Part shown: positions 23,251-30,471 of the stretch, piece after piece
Layout: each line of letters opens with the position of its first letter
Position numbering within the stretch: position 1 is the stretch's first letter
Origin: VYFG01 sp965213885
Lineage (GTDB): Bacteria > Pseudomonadota > Gammaproteobacteria > Arenicellales > Poriferihabitantaceae
Length of the DNA stretch: 64,000 nt
NCBI GenBank assembly: GCA_965213885.1
Contig: OZ243919.1
Coordinates: 124,001-188,000 of the forward strand
Direction: 5' to 3'
Program-made: the position numbers and the translations under genes
The notes under the pieces: generated by a model
What the model saw: the letters and a program-made list of their open reading frames with translations, nothing else
Told to the model about the DNA's origin: nothing
The model's database searches: none

Positions 23251-23400
23251 TCTTGCCGGCGCCTACAACCATATCGGCGTCCGGCGCTGGTTCGACCGCC
23301 GACGCACACCGCTGGAAGGATCAACTCCCGCCCGCGCGCTTGGCGACGGATGACGATGGTCCGCGTCGGGTACGCGAACTTGCCCGCGCTCTTGCGACAT
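23251..23400 (+). pseudogene. Antitoxin remnant (Xre/MbcA/ParS toxin-binding domain type)
   Basis: One frame reads AYNHIGVRRWFDRRRTPLEG then STPARALGDG and stop. The next frame continues DDDGPRRVRELARALATS. Together they reproduce the C-terminal toxin-binding domain of ParS/MbcA-type antitoxins (...GVRRWF.R.RT.L.G.TPA..L.GDW.PDDPG.RRVRELA..L). A frameshift and a stop separate the halves and the N-terminal part is missing. The RES remnant follows directly, the normal order for this toxin-antitoxin type. Confidence 0.65.
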
Positions 23401-23929
23401 CACCGGCAACTCGATCGTATTCCGCCACGCCGATCCCCGCTTTCCTGATCTTGCGGGAGGATTCATCACAGCCCGCGGGCTGCTGGAATGGCCGACGGGC
23501 TGACCCACTACTTCTGCGATACGCCGGACGGCGCCCGGGGCGTTCCTGCGTCTCGAGGAGATCGACGATCCCCAGGGTGTCCTCACCATTCGCCGTGCGC
23601 TCTGGGCAGTTGAAATCGTCCAGCCACCGTCCCTCCGTCCCGATCTGCCGGAGGAAACCCTGACAGGAGGTCTGGAGGCCTGGCCGACATGTCAGCAGTT
23701 TGCCCAAAGGTACCGGAGCAACACCGATGGGATCATCACGCTTTCCGCCGCCTTGTGCCCGGGTGGCGCGCACGGCTGGCAGGTGGAGGCCGAAGTTCGT
23801 CCCGGCCCTTGGTGGGACGGCCAGGACATCGCCCTCTTCGGACCCCGGCCGGATCTCGTTGGATGGACGGTGACCGAAGAAGGTGGCCCGGGAGAGGAAC
23901 TGCTTGCCAATGTCCTGTTCTTTTCATGA
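23398..23929 (+). pseudogene. RES-domain toxin remnant, frameshifted
   Basis: Three frames must be joined. The first is SIVFRHADPRFPDLAGGF...GLLEWPTG and stop. The second is HYFCDTPDGA. The third is a long C-terminal part starting AFLRLEEIDDPQGVLTIRRA and ending GPRPDLVGWTVTEEGGPGEE then LLANVLFFS. The RHADPRFP start, (Y/H)(F/Y)..DTPDGA, FLR.EEIDD, RALWAVE and LFGPRPDLVGW landmarks are those of RES-family NAD+-degrading toxins. With two frame breaks it should be inactive, but the last 130 residues remain open. Confidence 0.7.
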
Positions 23930-24165
23930 TTCCAGCCTGGCGTCGTCCAGTATGTCATTGACGAGTTCGGGACGATGGCCATACCGCTCGGCATCCTCAT
24001 TTCCAGCCAGTATCTTCCGGAGTGAGATTGATGCTGATTGTGGCCGCAATGGGCATCTTGAGGCGTGAGGCGCTGATTTTCCGCCGCCGCTATCCTTCCA
24101 TTCGGGCTACGCCCTCATTCCGGGACAGCGGCGAGTGATGCCCTTCGGAGTGGAGGCGGGGAAAT
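23930..24165. other. Short stretch without a recognisable gene
   Basis: One frame continues from 23935 to a stop near 24025 (PGVVQYVIDEFGTMAIPLGI...), which looks coding-like but cannot be assigned. Otherwise nothing is seen. It lies between the RES relic and the stop of moaB. Confidence 0.3.
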
Positions 24166-24690
24166 TTACTTCTCCAGCAGCCTCGGCATCAGTTCCACCA
24201 GGTTGCACGGGCGGGTACGGTAGTCGAGCTGGTGCACAATGAGCTTTTCCCAGGCCAGCCTGCACGCACCGGAGGACCCCGGCAGCACGAAGACATAGGT
24301 ACCGTTGGCCACGCCGGCCAGGGTCCTTGATTGGAGGGTGGAAGTGCCGATGTCGTCGTAGGAAAGAACCCGGAACATTTCTCCAAATCCGTTGAGGATC
24401 TTGTCGAGGAGGGGCTCGACCGCCTCCGGCGAACCGTCCCTGCCGGTCACGCCCGTGCCGCCTGTTGTGAGCACCACCTGGACTTCGGGGTCAGCGATCC
24501 AGCATGCCACCTTTGCGCGGATCCGGTAGACATCGTCCGGGACAATGCATTTTTCCGCCAGTCCGTGTCCGGCGGCCGTGAGACGATCCACCAGGATCCT
24601 GCCGGACTTGTCATCGGCCTCGGTCCTGCTGTCCGAGGCGGTGAGCACGGCAATGCTGACGGGAATGAAGGGACGGTCGGTGTTTGACAT
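24166..24690 (-). CDS. moaB: Molybdenum cofactor biosynthesis protein B
   Basis: MoaB/MogA-fold protein of 174 residues, acting in adenylylation of molybdopterin or an accessory step of Moco synthesis. Landmarks are VLTASDSRTEADDKSG near 15-30, the phosphate-binding loop TTGGTGVTGRD at about 75-85, PEAVEPL, and a C-terminal LPGSSGACRLAWEKLI followed by TRPCNLVEL. These fit MoaB better than MogA. It is divergent from moaD, with the shared promoter region at 24691-24761. Confidence 0.93.
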   Translation of the reverse strand: MSNTDRPFIPVSIAVLTASDSRTEADDKSGRILVDRLTAAGHGLAEKCIVPDDVYRIRAKVACWIADPEVQVVLTTGGTGVTGRDGSPEAVEPLLDKILNGFGEMFRVLSYDDIGTSTLQSRTLAGVANGTYVFVLPGSSGACRLAWEKLIVHQLDYRTRPCNLVELMPRLLEK

Positions 24691-24761
24691 GCTGGCGCCA
24701 AAGTGAAACGCTTCCTGCTATTATCGACCCATCCGAAAGAGATTCAACCTCGGTATCGCAC

Positions 24762-24992
24762 ATGCAGATCCGCGTCAGGTTTTTCGCCAGTCTCAGGGAG
24801 GAGGTGGGCGCAGCGGACCGGCTCCTGAAGCTGGCGGCGCCAGTGACCGTGTCCGACGTCTGGCACCAGGCTACCGGCATGACGCCGCCGGCGAACCTGC
24901 TGTGTGCCTGCAATCATGCCTACACGGATTGGGATGCGCGCGTGAACGATGGTGATGAGGTGGCGTTCTTTCCCCCGGTAACCGGGGGCTGA
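24762..24992 (+). CDS. moaD: Molybdopterin synthase small (sulfur carrier) subunit
   Basis: A 76-residue ubiquitin-fold protein starting MQIRVRFFASLREEVGAADR and ending PPVTGG. The terminal Gly-Gly is adenylylated and thiocarboxylated to carry sulfur to MoaE. The ATG was chosen because the 26 residues upstream in the same frame have no family counterpart. It is followed by moaE after 20 bases. Confidence 0.93.
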   Translation: MQIRVRFFASLREEVGAADRLLKLAAPVTVSDVWHQATGMTPPANLLCACNHAYTDWDARVNDGDEVAFFPPVTGG

Positions 24993-25012
24993 CCCGGAGC
25001 CAGGCTGCCGGC

Positions 25013-25453
25013 ATGAGGATCGAAATCAGGCCCGAACCCTATGATCCCTGGGGCGAACTGGCGGCCCACCAGTCAGCCAGCGACGCCCTCGCACCGGGCT
25101 GTTATGGTGCCTGTGCCAGTTTCGTTGGCACGATGCGGGACTTCAACGAAGGGGATGAGGTCCGGTCGATGCACCTGGAACACTATCCGGAAATGACGCA
25201 GGCCCAGCTCGAACAGCTGGCGGAGGAATGCATCCGTCGCCATGGCCTGCTGGATGTGCTGGTTCTGCATCGCGTGGGCGAGGTTCTGCCCAATGATCCC
25301 ATCGTCCTTGTAGCAGCCTGGTCCGCCCACCGCAAGGAGGCGCTCGGCGCCTGCCGGGAGATGATGGAGATGCTGAAATCCAGGGCTACCTTCTGGAAGA
25401 AGGAACAGCTTGGCAAGGGAGCGCGCTGGGTGGAGCGGAATACCCCGGGTTAG
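25013..25453 (+). CDS. moaE: Molybdopterin synthase catalytic subunit
   Basis: A 146-residue MoaE that converts precursor Z (cPMP) to molybdopterin with sulfur from MoaD. The conserved blocks FVGTMRDFNEGD, MHLEHYPEMT, LHRVGEV, DPIVLVAAWSAHR and the active-site region LKSRATFWKKEQ (lysines that bind substrate) are all present. The family usually has APFWKKE, and the Thr substitution is mild. The order moaD-moaE next to divergent moaB is typical of proteobacteria. Confidence 0.94.
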   Translation: MRIEIRPEPYDPWGELAAHQSASDALAPGCYGACASFVGTMRDFNEGDEVRSMHLEHYPEMTQAQLEQLAEECIRRHGLLDVLVLHRVGEVLPNDPIVLVAAWSAHRKEALGACREMMEMLKSRATFWKKEQLGKGARWVERNTPG

Positions 25454-25543
25454 GCCCGCAGGGCGTTCTTCGGCAGCCCGGTCCCGGTCTGCAGGGTCCG
25501 GTTTCCTGGCGTGGGCCCGGCTGCTGACGCAAGCCCGCCCCGG

Positions 25544-26080
25544 TCAGTTCAGGTAGCCCCGCAGCCTGTCATACTCGCTGATCTGTCCGGGCGTCAGTTC
25601 GCGGGCGGCCTCGATATGCGCGAGCAGGTGGATTGCCTGGAGCTGGCCGCGCATGGCCCCGAGATGTCCGGTCATCCGCGTCACCTCCCGGGCCGAGGGC
25701 TTCCCGGATGCGAACAGGTCTGCAAGATGGCTCTCGGCCTTGATGATGTCCTCACCCCTGGTTACCGCCTGCGAGTTCATCGTGTCATGGATTGTCCGGA
25801 TCCGCCTGATCTGATCGTCACTGAGGCCGAGTTCTGACGCCAGGTCGAGCAGGTGCCTCGGCCCGGGAAAGTGATTGAGCTCGGCCGCCCGGGCGAGTCC
25901 CATCCCATCGCCGTGTCGCAGCGCGCGGACTGCCTCATCGGTCAGGCTCGGCACCTCGGTGCCCCGGGAATGGGCATGGGATGACGGGTCGTGGTCATGC
26001 TGTGCCGGCGCCGGCATCGAAACCATGGCGAGCAGGCAGATGCCGGCCAGCCATGGGGGTGAAACAGCCGCTGATTTCAT
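25544..26080 (-). CDS. Spy/CpxP-like periplasmic metal-binding or chaperone-like protein
   Basis: An exported helical protein of 178 residues. The signal peptide spans about 1-26 (LLAMVSMPAPA then QHDHDPSSHAH). The mature N-terminus is His-rich and could bind metal. The body carries two LTxxQ-like helices, LGLSDDQIRRIRTIHD and RELTPGQISEYDRLRGY, as in Spy/CpxP/ZraP proteins. It is the third gene after dsbD and the TlpA-like gene on the same strand, 125 bases downstream, which suggests a role in envelope redox or metal stress. The metal is not identifiable. Confidence 0.75.
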   Translation of the reverse strand: MKSAAVSPPWLAGICLLAMVSMPAPAQHDHDPSSHAHSRGTEVPSLTDEAVRALRHGDGMGLARAAELNHFPGPRHLLDLASELGLSDDQIRRIRTIHDTMNSQAVTRGEDIIKAESHLADLFASGKPSAREVTRMTGHLGAMRGQLQAIHLLAHIEAARELTPGQISEYDRLRGYLN

Positions 26081-26205
26081 GGATCGCCTCCGATCGATTT
26101 CAAAAGGAAGGGGTAGCCTGTCCGCGACGCATCCTGGGGGCGTTGCCGGGTACCGGCACCGTCAGCGGGGAACCGGGCGACACGCCGGGTCCTGCCCCGG
26201 CCGGG

Positions 26206-26724
26206 TCACAGCAGGGGTTCCACCAGGTTGCTGACATCCGCGCTGTCCAGTTCACCCAGCCAGGTTTCCGCCAGTCGTCCGTCGCGGTCGAACACCGCCG
26301 TGAATGGCAGCGCCGAGCCCTGCGGATTGCCCTGGCTGATCAGCAGTTCGGTGCCACCGGTACTCACTACCAGGGAGGGGTAGTTGATGCCGACCTGGTC
26401 GCCGAAAGAGCGTGCGGCCTCCGGCACGTCATGGGCGATGCCGACAATCTGCAGTCCGCGGTCGCCAAGGCGCTCCTGGGCGTCCACCAGTACGGGTATC
26501 TCCCTGACGCAGGGCGGACACCAGGATGCCCAGTGGTTGACCAGCACCACGGTGCCCAGCCACTGTTCGCCGTTCTGCAGCCTCCCGTCCACGTCCGGCA
26601 GCGTGATATCCGAGAGCAGGGCTTCGGGCGACTCCGGGAACGGGGGCAAACCGAATCTGTACAGGCCGAACAGCACACCCAGCGTCAGCGCCAGCACTGA
26701 CAGCAGTAAACAGGTCAGCCTCAT
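26206..26724 (-). CDS. TlpA/ResA-like membrane-anchored thioredoxin
   Basis: A 172-residue thiol-disulfide reductase anchored by an N-terminal helix (about 3-25) with a periplasmic thioredoxin domain. The redox motif is WASWCPPC near 67-74, followed by REIPVL. The cis-Pro is in the segment SALPFTAVFDRDG. Its ATG begins immediately after the dsbD stop codon, so the two are translated together. DsbD is the natural electron donor for such proteins. A cytochrome c maturation or peroxide-defence target is possible. Confidence 0.9.
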   Translation of the reverse strand: MRLTCLLLSVLALTLGVLFGLYRFGLPPFPESPEALLSDITLPDVDGRLQNGEQWLGTVVLVNHWASWCPPCVREIPVLVDAQERLGDRGLQIVGIAHDVPEAARSFGDQVGINYPSLVVSTGGTELLISQGNPQGSALPFTAVFDRDGRLAETWLGELDSADVSNLVEPLL

Positions 26725-29181
26725 CTAGTAATCGATCAGGGCAAGAAACTCGTTCGGCTTGCGGTAGCCGTAGAAACTCATCTCTTTCAGGGGACTTCCG
26801 TTCTGATCGAAGAACAGAACCGCTGGCGGGCCGAACACGCCAAAACGCTTCTTGACCGATTTTGGTCCCGGGTCGTTCGGGTCGGTGACATCCACCTTCA
26901 AGGCGAGGTAGTGATCCTCGAGCACGCTGACCACCGCGGGATCCTGGAAGGTGGTTTTCTTCATCTTGACACAGTCCACGCACCAGTCGGCGTAGTAGTC
27001 CAGCATGATGCGCCGCCCGCTCTGGCGGGCCTGCACGAACTGCTGATCCAGTTCCGTGGTATTGCTGACAGCCGTGAACAGCTGTGCCTCGGGTTCCGGT
27101 GCGGCTGTGCTCCCGCCGCTGGAGAACAGCCTGGCGGGCAATGGCTTCAGCAGGTCCCGCTCACCGTAGAAACCGCCCACGATAGCGGCGATGCCCCAAA
27201 CCAGCAACACCGTTCCGACCCCCTTGGCCAGCCTGCGCCAGCCGGAGGCGCCTTCCGGCAGGGACTGGGTGGCCCCGAGATAGGTGCTGAGGATGATGAA
27301 GAAGACACCCCAGAACAGCAGCACCGGCATCGCCGGCAAGACTCCGAGCAGATAGATGGCGACCGCGATCAGCAGGATGCCGAAGAAATGCTTGACCAGG
27401 TCCATCCAGGCACCTGCCTTGGGCAGCAGGTAGCCCGCGCCGAATCCCAGGGCAACGAGGGGGACGCCCATGCCAAGGGACATGACGAACATCATCTGCG
27501 CCCCCAGCACCGGATCCGCCCTGCTCACGGCGATGCCGAGAAAGGAAATCAGGATGGGGGATACACAGGCGCCGACGATCAGCGCGGAAACCAGGCCGAG
27601 GAGGAATACCATGGGGAACGATCCACTCATGCCGCTGGTGCTGTTCTGCAGTCTCGACTGGATCGCCGACGGCATCTGAATCTCGTAGAGCCCGAACATC
27701 GACAGGGCCATCAGGAAGAAGATGAACGCCAGGATGCCGATGGCCCAGACATTCTGGAAGTAGGCCTGCAACTGTTCGCCGGTGGCGCCCGCAACCCAGC
27801 CCATCGCAGCGTAGGTCACCGCGGTGCCGATGACGTAGACCATGGCCAGGGTGCCGCCGCGCATCCGGGTCAGATTCTCGCCCTGTCCGGCGATCACCCC
27901 GGAGAGGATGGGAATCAAGGGCAGGACGCAGGGAGTGAACGTCAGCAGCAGGCCCGCCAGCAGGGCGCCGGACAGTATGCTCAGCAGCGAACGGGTGTCG
28001 GTGTCCGGTCCCGCTCCCACGGACGGACGGTTGCCTTCATCCCCGCCGCCGGCGGGCGTGACTGTTTCCGAGGCTGCCGCCGCGGAGATCATGGGGGGGA
28101 GCGACAGGGTCACGCTCTGGGTGCTCGGGGGATAGCAGATGCCCTGATCGGCACAACCCTGGTAACCTGCCTCCAGGATGATCGAACCCGCCCCGGGTGC
28201 GGTACGCTGCAGGTCGATGGGCACGGCGAACGGGTACTTGAAGACATGGCTCAGGCCGAAAAACTCGTCCTGCTTTTCCTCCCCGGCAGGCAGGGCGTAG
28301 TGACCGACCCTGGCGTCCCCCTGCCCACTGAACGAGATCTTGTCGCGGTAGAGATAATACCCTTCGACGACATCGAACCGCGCTTCCAGGGTATTGCCGT
28401 CCACCACATCGACGGACAGCCTGAAGGCTTCTTCCGGCGGCAGGAAGTCGGGCTGGGGGAAGCCGCTCTCGAGGAGGCTCTTCAGGGCGGCGACGCTGTC
28501 CTGTTCCCCGGTGCCGCCGCCGGTTCCTTCGGACCCCCCCGCGGTGGAGGACCGGGCATCCGGGAGTGGTTCGGCCGGGCCGGAATCCGGATTTGCCGGC
28601 ACCGTCTTCAGGAGGCTTCTCAGTTCCGCCACCGGGTCGTCCTGTGACTGACTGCCCGCGCCGGCGGCAGACCCCGTCAGTTCCGAAAGGACGCTGTCGG
28701 ACGGTTGAACGGAGGCGGGGTCGGCGAAGGCATTGCTGATCCCCGGCAGAAACGTGATTTCGTGCCGCACGGGGGGGTAACAGACGCCGACCGGCTCATT
28801 GCAGCCCTGCCCGTCGGCGATCAGGGTGAACCCCGAACCGGCATCCTCAAGCGGCAGTTCCATGGTGATGCTGCCGGTATACACTTCCACGTCGCCGAAA
28901 AACTCGTCGTACTTGGGTTTGCCGGGGGGAAGTGCCACGGACCCGGAAAACCCGTTGTCGCCGACGATGTCGTATCCCATCTTGTCCCGGTACATATAGT
29001 ACCCGTCCGCGATCTCCCAGCGGGCCTCGACACTGTTGTCCGGCAGCAGCCGGGCACTGAAGGCGAACGCTTCATCCTCCGGCAGCAACTCGTCGTCTCC
29101 CACAAGACCCCAGGTCGCATGGGATACGGATACAGCGCAGAGCGCAAGAATCAGGGCACGTATGTGGTGCAGCATGGGCAT
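26725..29181 (-). CDS. dsbD: Thiol:disulfide interchange protein DsbD with duplicated N-terminal domain
   Basis: An electron conduit from cytoplasmic thioredoxin to periplasmic thiol proteins. At 818 residues it is about 250 longer than E. coli DsbD (565). After the signal peptide come two DsbD-alpha domains, one with CNEPVGVCYPP near 125-140 and one with CADQGICYPP near 340-350. They are separated by a Gly/Pro/Ser-rich linker containing two similar heptads (PVAELRSLLK and SVAALKSLLE). Then follow eight membrane helices with FTPCVLPLIPIL and IVGACVSPIL, and a C-terminal thioredoxin domain with DWCVDCVKMKK. All redox Cys pairs are present. It heads an operon with the TlpA-like and Spy-like genes. 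Confidence 0.95.
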   Translation of the reverse strand: MPMLHHIRALILALCAVSVSHATWGLVGDDELLPEDEAFAFSARLLPDNSVEARWEIADGYYMYRDKMGYDIVGDNGFSGSVALPPGKPKYDEFFGDVEVYTGSITMELPLEDAGSGFTLIADGQGCNEPVGVCYPPVRHEITFLPGISNAFADPASVQPSDSVLSELTGSAAGAGSQSQDDPVAELRSLLKTVPANPDSGPAEPLPDARSSTAGGSEGTGGGTGEQDSVAALKSLLESGFPQPDFLPPEEAFRLSVDVVDGNTLEARFDVVEGYYLYRDKISFSGQGDARVGHYALPAGEEKQDEFFGLSHVFKYPFAVPIDLQRTAPGAGSIILEAGYQGCADQGICYPPSTQSVTLSLPPMISAAAASETVTPAGGGDEGNRPSVGAGPDTDTRSLLSILSGALLAGLLLTFTPCVLPLIPILSGVIAGQGENLTRMRGGTLAMVYVIGTAVTYAAMGWVAGATGEQLQAYFQNVWAIGILAFIFFLMALSMFGLYEIQMPSAIQSRLQNSTSGMSGSFPMVFLLGLVSALIVGACVSPILISFLGIAVSRADPVLGAQMMFVMSLGMGVPLVALGFGAGYLLPKAGAWMDLVKHFFGILLIAVAIYLLGVLPAMPVLLFWGVFFIILSTYLGATQSLPEGASGWRRLAKGVGTVLLVWGIAAIVGGFYGERDLLKPLPARLFSSGGSTAAPEPEAQLFTAVSNTTELDQQFVQARQSGRRIMLDYYADWCVDCVKMKKTTFQDPAVVSVLEDHYLALKVDVTDPNDPGPKSVKKRFGVFGPPAVLFFDQNGSPLKEMSFYGYRKPNEFLALIDY

Positions 29182-29353
29182 GACAGCAAGTCTGACCGGC
29201 GTTCGTGTTTGAAGTTCAGATCAGCAGTGGAACCGGATATTATAGGGGGAGGAGGTTCGATTTTGATCTCCCACATGGGGATAGTGGCGGGCACCACCGG
29301 TTGGGGGTGGCGGCTTCGGCCCCATATCTCCCGGAACTACCGGCACACAGTGC

Positions 29354-29788
29354 ATGAAAATACTCTTCCTCCTATTCCTCGTCATACCCCTGGTGGAAAT
29401 CTATCTGCTGATCCAGGTGGGCAGTGTCATCGGCACCTGGTCGACCATTGCCCTGGTCGTTGGAACGGCCCTGCTGGGTGCGGTGCTGGTGCGTTCCCAG
29501 GGCTTTTCCACCATCGTCCGGGTGCGGGGTCAGCTTGACCGGGGCGAACTGCCCGCACTGGAAATTTTTGAAGGACTGTTCCTGCTGGTGGCCGGCGCCC
29601 TGCTGCTGACCCCGGGATTCTTCACGGACGCCGTCGGCTTCGCCTGCCTGACACCGCCGCTCCGCCGGGCCCTGATCCGGCAGTTCCTGTCCAGCGGAGA
29701 GGTCACAGGACAGGCGGGAACCGTACGCCAGACCGGGGACCGGCAGGGCAGGATCATCGACGGGGAATACCGGGATATCGACGGGTAG
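29354..29788 (+). CDS. fxsA: FxsA family membrane protein
   Basis: A 144-residue inner-membrane protein. Helices cover about 3-19, 24-44 and 75-100, and the family block EIYLLIQVGSVIGTWSTIAL is followed by LRSQGFSTI-like text (VRSQGFSTIVRVRGQLDRGE) and LLTPGFFTDAVGF. FxsA is best known for relieving phage T7 exclusion by the F plasmid when overproduced; its normal role is unclear. It precedes the groESL operon, as in many gammaproteobacteria. Confidence 0.9.
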   Translation: MKILFLLFLVIPLVEIYLLIQVGSVIGTWSTIALVVGTALLGAVLVRSQGFSTIVRVRGQLDRGELPALEIFEGLFLLVAGALLLTPGFFTDAVGFACLTPPLRRALIRQFLSSGEVTGQAGTVRQTGDRQGRIIDGEYRDIDG

Positions 29789-29936
29789 ACGCTGCCTGTG
29801 TTCCGGGCCGGGGGCAGTCCGGTCCGGGTCGCCGGCGATGGGCGGGCGCTTCGAATCCGGGCATCGGGTTCCGGTCTGCGGATCCTCCGGGCCCGGTGCT
29901 TTTTCGGGGGACCGGAAAAAAAATCCCGGATTGCCA

Positions 29937-29964
29937 TTGATTTTTCGGATTGGATCACTATTAT
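29937..29964 (+). promoter_or_regulatory. Sigma-70-type promoter of groESL
   Basis: TTGATT (29937-29942), a 16-base spacer and TATTAT (29959-29964). The CIRCE element begins at the last base of the -10 box, so a bound repressor would block initiation. Confidence 0.65.
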
Positions 29965-29990
29965 TGGCACTCACCAAAGGCGAGTGCTAA
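29964..29990. promoter_or_regulatory. CIRCE element (HrcA operator) of groESL
   Basis: TTGGCACTC (29964-29972), a 9-base spacer and GAGTGCTAA (29982-29990). Only one base departs from the CIRCE consensus TTAGCACTC-N9-GAGTGCTAA. It lies about 140 bases before groES, in the 5' untranslated region. HrcA repression of groESL is therefore expected, although no hrcA gene is in the window. Confidence 0.93.
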
Positions 29991-30132
29991 CAATCGCCGG
30001 GGTTTCGGGGCCATAACGGAGGACCAGGGGGAGCCCCTGACACGGTCCGAAGGCAATATGGTGCCGCGATTTCCGCGGGTTGGCCATGCATTCTTACTGT
30101 CAACAACTGTAATTTCAGAGGAGATAGAGCGT

Positions 30133-30423
30133 ATGAACATACGTCCGCTTCATGACCGCATCATCGTCAAACGTATCGAAGATGAGCGTACCACTCCGGG
30201 GGGCATCGTGATTCCCGATTCCGCCACCGAGAAGCCGATGCAGGGCGAAGTGCTTGCAGTCGGCAATGGAAAGATGCTTGAAAACGGTGAGCAACGGGCG
30301 CTGGACGTCAAGGTTGGTGACCGGATCCTGTTTGGCAAGTATTCCGGCACCGAGGTGAAGGTTTCCGGCGAAGAAGTTCTCGTGATGCGCGAGGACGACG
30401 TCATGGGTGTCATCGAGGGCTGA
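30133..30423 (+). CDS. groES: Co-chaperonin GroES
   Basis: The 96-residue heptameric lid of the GroEL folding chamber. It starts MNIRPLHDRIIVKRIEDERT with a GAGGAG ribosome site 8-10 bases upstream. The mobile loop is in TPGGIVIPDSATEKP, the roof region follows, and the end is VMREDDVMGVIEG. The longer open frame upstream is 5' leader containing the CIRCE element. It precedes groEL by 48 bases in the usual bicistronic operon. Confidence 0.98.
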   Translation: MNIRPLHDRIIVKRIEDERTTPGGIVIPDSATEKPMQGEVLAVGNGKMLENGEQRALDVKVGDRILFGKYSGTEVKVSGEEVLVMREDDVMGVIEG

Positions 30424-30471
30424 TCGGTTACCGGTCGTCCACAACAGAATTTCTGAGAGGAAAATTGAACA

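Noticed and set aside
26911..28647. A 578-residue plus-strand frame, His/Gln/Asp-rich
   Set aside because: It is the antisense shadow of dsbD, whose domains and redox cysteines are all intact on the minus strand.
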